This document shows, piece after piece, positions 12,572 to 16,689 of a stretch of DNA of 16,689 nucleotides (position 1 is its first letter; the number at the start of each line of letters is the position of its first letter). The notes below the pieces were generated by a model. That model ran no database searches and was not told the DNA's origin. It saw nothing but the letters and a program-made list of their open reading frames with translations. Origin of the DNA: Alphaproteobacteria bacterium (GTDB lineage Bacteria > Pseudomonadota > Alphaproteobacteria > Sphingomonadales > Sphingomonadaceae); assembly GCA_016650315.1 (NCBI GenBank), contig JAENVZ010000202.1:1-16689 (forward strand), given 5' to 3'. The translations under genes were made by a program, and so were the position numbers.

Positions 12572-14751
12572 AAAAAAACATTCTGAAAATCAGCGCGGCC
12601 ATCGCGCTTGTCCTCGCCAGCCCCGTTCAGGCGCAACAGACGCTCAACGTGCGCGATGCGGACATTCGCGCCTTCATTCAGGACGCAGCGCGCGTTACGG
12701 GCCGCACCTTCATCATCGACCAGCGGGTTCAGGGGAAAGTGTCGGTGGTGACCGACCGGCCCCTGTCAAAGTCGGAATATTTCGAGATTTTCCTGTCCAC
12801 GCTGCGGGCCAATGGCCTTGTCGCCGTGCCAGCGCCGGGTGGGGCCTATCGCATCCTGCCTGCCGATACCGCAGCATCGCAGCCAAGCCGTGTCGGCGAT
12901 AGGTCTGCGGCGCGTAACCAGTTCGTGACGGAGGTGTTTCGCCTGCGCTCAATCGATGCCGCATCGGCACTGGAAACGCTGCGACCACTGGTCAGCAAGG
13001 AAGGATCGATCACCGCCAATCGCGCCGGGAACAGCGTTGTGGTTGCCGACTTTGCCGATAATGTCGCGCGTATTCGCCAGCTTATCGCCCAAATCGATCG
13101 GGATGGCGCGGCCACCCAGATCGTGAACCTGAAGAATGCCGGTGCGCGTGAAATCGCAACGTCGCTGCAATCTCTGGTGGGGCAGCAAGGCGCGCAGGGC
13201 GCAACAGGCGGCGGCGTTTCGGTCGTCGCCATCGACAGCAGCAACAGCATTGCCCTGCGTGGCGACGCGGCCACCGTTTCGCGTCTGGTTGAAATTGCAA
13301 AGGACCTGGACAAGCGTGCGGCATCAGGCACGGAAATCCGGGTTTACTGGCTTGAACATGCCGACGCTGAAAAGCTTCTTCCCGTGCTGCAACAACTGAT
13401 TGGGCAGTCAGAGGCGGTCTCTTCTGCGGGAGGGGCATCATCGTCCCCTAGCAATGGGGACAGCACCCCGGCATCGGTTGCCACGCCAGTCAGCAGCGCG
13501 TCTGCATCGGGCAGCGGCATTTCCACGCGCGGTCCCGCCATCGTTACACGTTATGAGGGCGCGAACGCTGTCATCGTCGCCGCCAATTCCGATGTGCAAC
13601 GCATGTTGGGTGAGGTAATCCGCCAGCTTGACGTCCGCCGTGAACAAGTCCTGGTCGAAGCGATCATTGTTGAAATCAGCGATACGGCGGCCAAGAAGCT
13701 GGGGGTCCAGTTTCTGCTGGGCAGCACGAACACGGGCTTTGCCGCGACCAATTACAGCAATGCAAACCCCAATATCTTGACGTTGGGCGGCGCCATTGGT
13801 GCCACCAAACTCAATCAGAAGACGACCGTTACTGATAATGGAAACGGTACGGTCACGACGACCACTGAGACCGAAAACAGCGATCTGGCCAATACGTTGC
13901 AGCAGGCGGCGGTCAGCGCTCTGTCCAACGCCACTGGCGGCTTTGGCGGGGTTGCAACCAGTCTGGGCCGTAACGGCTTTTTCGGCGCGATCATCAACGC
14001 CGTCAAATCCGATACCGACAGCAATATCCTGTCCACTCCGTCAGTGATGACCATGGATAATCAGCAGGCCAGCATCCTGGTTGGACAGGAAGTGCCCGTC
14101 ACCACTGGCGAGGCGCTCAGCCAGAATTTCGACAATCAGTTCCGCACGGTCCAGCGGCAGAATGTCGGCATTCAACTGGAAGTGAAGCCGCAGATCAATG
14201 CGGGCGGCGCGATCAAGCTGTTCCTGCGGCAAGAGGTATCGAGCATCGCCGGACCGGTTTCCAACAACAGCAGCGATCTGATCATCAACAAGCGCGAGAT
14301 TGAAACCACCGTCACTGTGGACGATGGCGAGATATTGGCGCTGGGCGGCTTGCTTGACGATAATGAACGCAAGACGATCGAACGCATTCCGCTGTTGAGC
14401 GACATTCCCGGTATCGGCGAACTGTTCAAATCGCGCAGCAAATCGCGTTCCAAGACCAATCTGATGGTCTTTATCCGGCCGACCATTATCGGCAGTACGG
14501 AGGATGGCCGTCGCCTGACCGCGCAGCGTTATGGCTATATCCGGGCGCAGCAATTTCTGAAAAACCCGGATAGCGAACCGAGCATCGATGAACTTGTCCG
14601 CGATTATATGGGCGCTGTTCCGCCGGGCGCGGAGCAGTCAAAGCCCGAGGATCAGGTGATTGATGGTCGGGTCATTATACCCGAAGTCAAGAAATCGCAA
14701 TCGGTAGTGAAGCCGCAAGTACTTCCTTCCAGCAAGGCGCAGCAGCAATGA
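12568..14751 (+). CDS. gspD: Type II secretion outer-membrane secretin GspD
   Basis: This 727-residue protein has a signal peptide cleaved after A22 (SPVQA, then QQTLNV) and forms the 12-15-subunit outer-membrane channel. Domains are N0 at about 23-95 (IRAFIQDAARVTGRTFIID), N1 at about 118-180 and N2 at about 185-250. N3 (about 255-370) is interrupted by a Ser/Gly/Ala-rich insertion at about 283-318, a common secretin feature. The secretin core (about 400-640) includes LSTPSVMTMDNQ, VGQEVPVTTGE (V509 starts VPVTTGE) and LALGGLLDDNERKT. The C-terminal tail (640-727) is charged and could be the pilotin-binding region; no pilotin gene is in the window. It overlaps gspC by 4 bp and gspE by 4 bp, both as ATGA. 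Confidence 0.96.
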   Translation: MKKNILKISAAIALVLASPVQAQQTLNVRDADIRAFIQDAARVTGRTFIIDQRVQGKVSVVTDRPLSKSEYFEIFLSTLRANGLVAVPAPGGAYRILPADTAASQPSRVGDRSAARNQFVTEVFRLRSIDAASALETLRPLVSKEGSITANRAGNSVVVADFADNVARIRQLIAQIDRDGAATQIVNLKNAGAREIATSLQSLVGQQGAQGATGGGVSVVAIDSSNSIALRGDAATVSRLVEIAKDLDKRAASGTEIRVYWLEHADAEKLLPVLQQLIGQSEAVSSAGGASSSPSNGDSTPASVATPVSSASASGSGISTRGPAIVTRYEGANAVIVAANSDVQRMLGEVIRQLDVRREQVLVEAIIVEISDTAAKKLGVQFLLGSTNTGFAATNYSNANPNILTLGGAIGATKLNQKTTVTDNGNGTVTTTTETENSDLANTLQQAAVSALSNATGGFGGVATSLGRNGFFGAIINAVKSDTDSNILSTPSVMTMDNQQASILVGQEVPVTTGEALSQNFDNQFRTVQRQNVGIQLEVKPQINAGGAIKLFLRQEVSSIAGPVSNNSSDLIINKREIETTVTVDDGEILALGGLLDDNERKTIERIPLLSDIPGIGELFKSRSKSRSKTNLMVFIRPTIIGSTEDGRRLTAQRYGYIRAQQFLKNPDSEPSIDELVRDYMGAVPPGAEQSKPEDQVIDGRVIIPEVKKSQSVVKPQVLPSSKAQQQ

Positions 14752-16325
14752 CGAAGCCTGAGGGCGGTAATGATACGGAGCCTGTCTCCCCAGCCGCCAC
14801 GATCCCTCGTCTCGTCGATATTCCCTATGGCTTTGCCCGGAAATTCGGCGTGGTCCTGTTGGGCGATGGCGTGTTTAACAACGGTGAACGGCTGAGCGTT
14901 GCCATGCGGGAGGGCGGCGATCCCCGCATATTGCTGGAGGTGCGGCGGCATCTGGCGCAATCCTTTGATGTGGAGTTTGTCGATACCGTCACCTTCGATA
15001 AATATCTGTCGCAGCGTTATGCGATGGATGGCACGGCGGCTGCGGTCGCGGGGTCGATGCATGTGGGTGAGGATGAACTGGACCTGCTCGCAACCGACCT
15101 GCCCACCGCCGATGACTTGCTCGACAGCGCCGACGATGCCCCCGCCATTCGCCTGATCAACGGCATCATTGCGGAAGCCGCGCGGCAGGGCGTTTCGGAC
15201 ATCCATATCGAACCCTATGAGACTGGCCTTGTCGTGCGGATGCGCGTTGACGGGGTGCTCCGCGAAACGCTGCGTATGCCACCCCATGTCGCCCCCGTGG
15301 TGGTCAGCCGTATCAAGGTGATGGCGCGGCTCGATATTGCCGAACGGCGCGTGCCGCAGGACGGCCGCATCGGCCTGACACTGGGCGGCAAGCTGCTCGA
15401 CGTGCGTGTTTCGACGCTGCCCAGCCGCGCGGGCGAACGGGTGGTTCTGCGCATATTGGACAAGGACAATGCGGGTATCGACCTGGATATCCTGGGCATG
15501 ACCGGCATTGCCGATCGGGTCTTTCGTGATGCACTGTCGGAACCCAATGGCATTATCCTCGTCACCGGTCCCACCGGGTCAGGCAAGACGACGACGCTCT
15601 ATGCGGGCTTGCGGCAATTGAATGATGGCACCCGCAACATCCTGACGGTCGAGGACCCGGTCGAATATGCGATTGACGGTGTGGGTCAGACGCAGGTCAA
15701 TCCGAAGGTCGGCCTTACCTTTGCCGCTGGCTTGCGCGCTATTTTGCGGCAGGACCCCGATGTCGTGATGGTCGGCGAAATCCGTGACCGCGAAACCGCC
15801 GAAATCGCTGTGCAGGCATCGCTCACCGGCCATCTGGTGCTCTCTACGGTCCACACCAATGACGCGGTTGGCGCGATTACCCGGATGCGCGACATGAAGG
15901 TTGAACCGTTTCTACTGGCATCCACCCTGCGCGCGGTGATTGCCCAGCGCCTTGTCCGGCGTCTGTGCCAGCATTGCCGGGAACCGGTTCAGGCGGACAA
16001 GTCAGTGAGCGCTCGGCTTGGCTTTGATCTTGGCACCGTTGTCTATCGGGCGCATGGTTGCGAACAGTGCAACGGAACCGGTTATAAAGGCCGGATTGGC
16101 GTGTTCGAGGCGGTTCGCATCGACGATACCATTCGCCGCCTCATCAACGATGGCGGCGATGAATCGATCATCGCGCGCCATGTGTTTCTCAATGCCCCCA
16201 ATCTGGGTTCTGCCGCCCGCGCGCTGGTGCGTGATGGTCAGACAACAGCGGAAGAGGCCATTCGCATTTCCCGCCGGGAAGAGGTCGCTGAAGCTCCTGT
16301 TTCGCAGGAATTGGGCGATGCCTGA
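14748..16325 (+). CDS. gspE: Type II secretion traffic ATPase GspE
   Basis: This 525-residue cytoplasmic hexameric ATPase powers pseudopilus assembly. The N-terminal domain (about 20-130) is the GspL/F-interacting part. The core contains the N2 motif SDIHIEPYE, Walker A GPTGSGKTT (274-282), an Asp box near LTVEDPVEYAIDG, Walker B with GEIRD (343-347), and the His box LTGHLVLSTVHTNDA. The zinc-binding tetracysteine is intact: C407-x2-C410 (CQHC) and C438-x2-C441 (CEQC), followed by GTGYKGRIGVFE, as in GspE/PilB proteins. All catalytic motifs are intact, so the protein should be functional. Length is normal for the family. It is coupled by ATGA overlap to gspD and overlaps gspF by 8 bp. Confidence 0.97.
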   Translation: MTKPEGGNDTEPVSPAATIPRLVDIPYGFARKFGVVLLGDGVFNNGERLSVAMREGGDPRILLEVRRHLAQSFDVEFVDTVTFDKYLSQRYAMDGTAAAVAGSMHVGEDELDLLATDLPTADDLLDSADDAPAIRLINGIIAEAARQGVSDIHIEPYETGLVVRMRVDGVLRETLRMPPHVAPVVVSRIKVMARLDIAERRVPQDGRIGLTLGGKLLDVRVSTLPSRAGERVVLRILDKDNAGIDLDILGMTGIADRVFRDALSEPNGIILVTGPTGSGKTTTLYAGLRQLNDGTRNILTVEDPVEYAIDGVGQTQVNPKVGLTFAAGLRAILRQDPDVVMVGEIRDRETAEIAVQASLTGHLVLSTVHTNDAVGAITRMRDMKVEPFLLASTLRAVIAQRLVRRLCQHCREPVQADKSVSARLGFDLGTVVYRAHGCEQCNGTGYKGRIGVFEAVRIDDTIRRLINDGGDESIIARHVFLNAPNLGSAARALVRDGQTTAEEAIRISRREEVAEAPVSQELGDA

Positions 16326-16689
16326 ATATGACTATCTGGCGATAGATCCGGCGGGCAAGGAACGGCGCGGATCGCTGACCGCAGACAGTGCCGATGAAGC
16401 CAGGGCGCGGCTCGACCAGCGCAAGATGTTCGTTGTAAAAATTGACGCTGGCAAGCCGAAGGCCGCGCGGGGCAAGGCTCTGTTCTCGTTTGTCCGGCAA
16501 CGGTTGTCATCCAAGCAGTTGACCCTGTTCACACGGCAATTATCGACCCTGATCGAGGTTAGCCCGCTGGAAGAGGCGCTGCGCACGATCAGCCGCCAGA
16601 GTGAGGAAGAGCATGTCCGCGCTGTCGTTTTGCGTGTGCATGGTGGCGTGACCGAGGGCCGTCGCCTTGCCGACGCCATGGCGCTCGAC
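16318..16689 (+). CDS. gspF: Type II secretion inner-membrane platform protein GspF (5' part)
   Basis: The first 124 codons are visible; the frame is open to the window end. The start MPEYDYLAIDPAGKERRG, then ADSADEARARLDQRKMFV, is the usual N-terminal beta-alpha module. Residues about 65-124 begin the first T2SSF domain (QLTLFTRQLSTLIEVSPLEEA, then EGRRLADAM). GspF is the polytopic protein that couples GspE to pseudopilin assembly. The ATG at 16318 overlaps the end of gspE by 8 bp. The membrane segments and second domain lie beyond the window. Confidence 0.92.
   Translation, partial: MPEYDYLAIDPAGKERRGSLTADSADEARARLDQRKMFVVKIDAGKPKAARGKALFSFVRQRLSSKQLTLFTRQLSTLIEVSPLEEALRTISRQSEEEHVRAVVLRVHGGVTEGRRLADAMALD

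Noticed and set aside
12035..14553. Several 60-180 codon frames antisense to gspC and gspD
   Set aside because: They mirror the codon bias of well-identified coding genes on the plus strand, and none has a domain or a start signal.
1..16689. CRISPR arrays, tRNA/rRNA genes, prophage or toxin-antitoxin genes
   Set aside because: No regularly spaced repeats, no cloverleaf or rRNA sequence, and no phage or toxin proteins were seen. The RHH protein pairs with a ParA rather than a toxin.

Overview
The window looks like a chromosome segment from a sphingomonad-type alphaproteobacterium. This is inferred from the GC-rich coding bias, the TonB receptor and type II secretion protein types, and the pyrB/pyrC-like pair; no rRNA or tRNA gene is present to confirm it. 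Almost every base is explained by about 13 genes, with one small mobile element and several regulatory regions.

Left part (1-1300): the last codons of what is probably pyrB, then a dihydroorotase-family gene whose metal-binding residues are substituted. It is probably the non-catalytic partner of aspartate transcarbamoylase rather than an enzyme.

Envelope/positioning cluster (1327-5340): a minus-strand operon of a ParA-type ATPase, a ribbon-helix-helix protein and a TPR lipoprotein with a SPOR domain. A Sel1-repeat protein that also ends in a SPOR domain is divergently transcribed. The shared intergenic region has a CtrA-like site.

Middle part (5341-11630): a small exported TPR protein with a clear terminator, then a lipoprotein with a predicted beta-helix fold and a large TonB-dependent receptor. 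The two are separated by a 264-bp MITE-like element with 25-bp terminal inverted repeats, and by a strong native hairpin. A convergent prolyl-4-hydroxylase-like 2OG-Fe(II) oxygenase follows, with a solitary copy of the element's end upstream of it.

Right part (11675-16689): gspC-gspD-gspE-gspF, the start of a type II secretion operon with translationally coupled overlaps; gspF runs off the window. Upstream of gspC are four 11-bp units resembling the PhoB half-site CTGTCATAAAT. A weaker three-unit array lies upstream of the lipoprotein gene. The most interesting reading is that the surface lipoprotein, its TonB receptor and the type II secretion machine form one phosphate-starvation module. 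That linkage is inference from promoter sequence and gene order.
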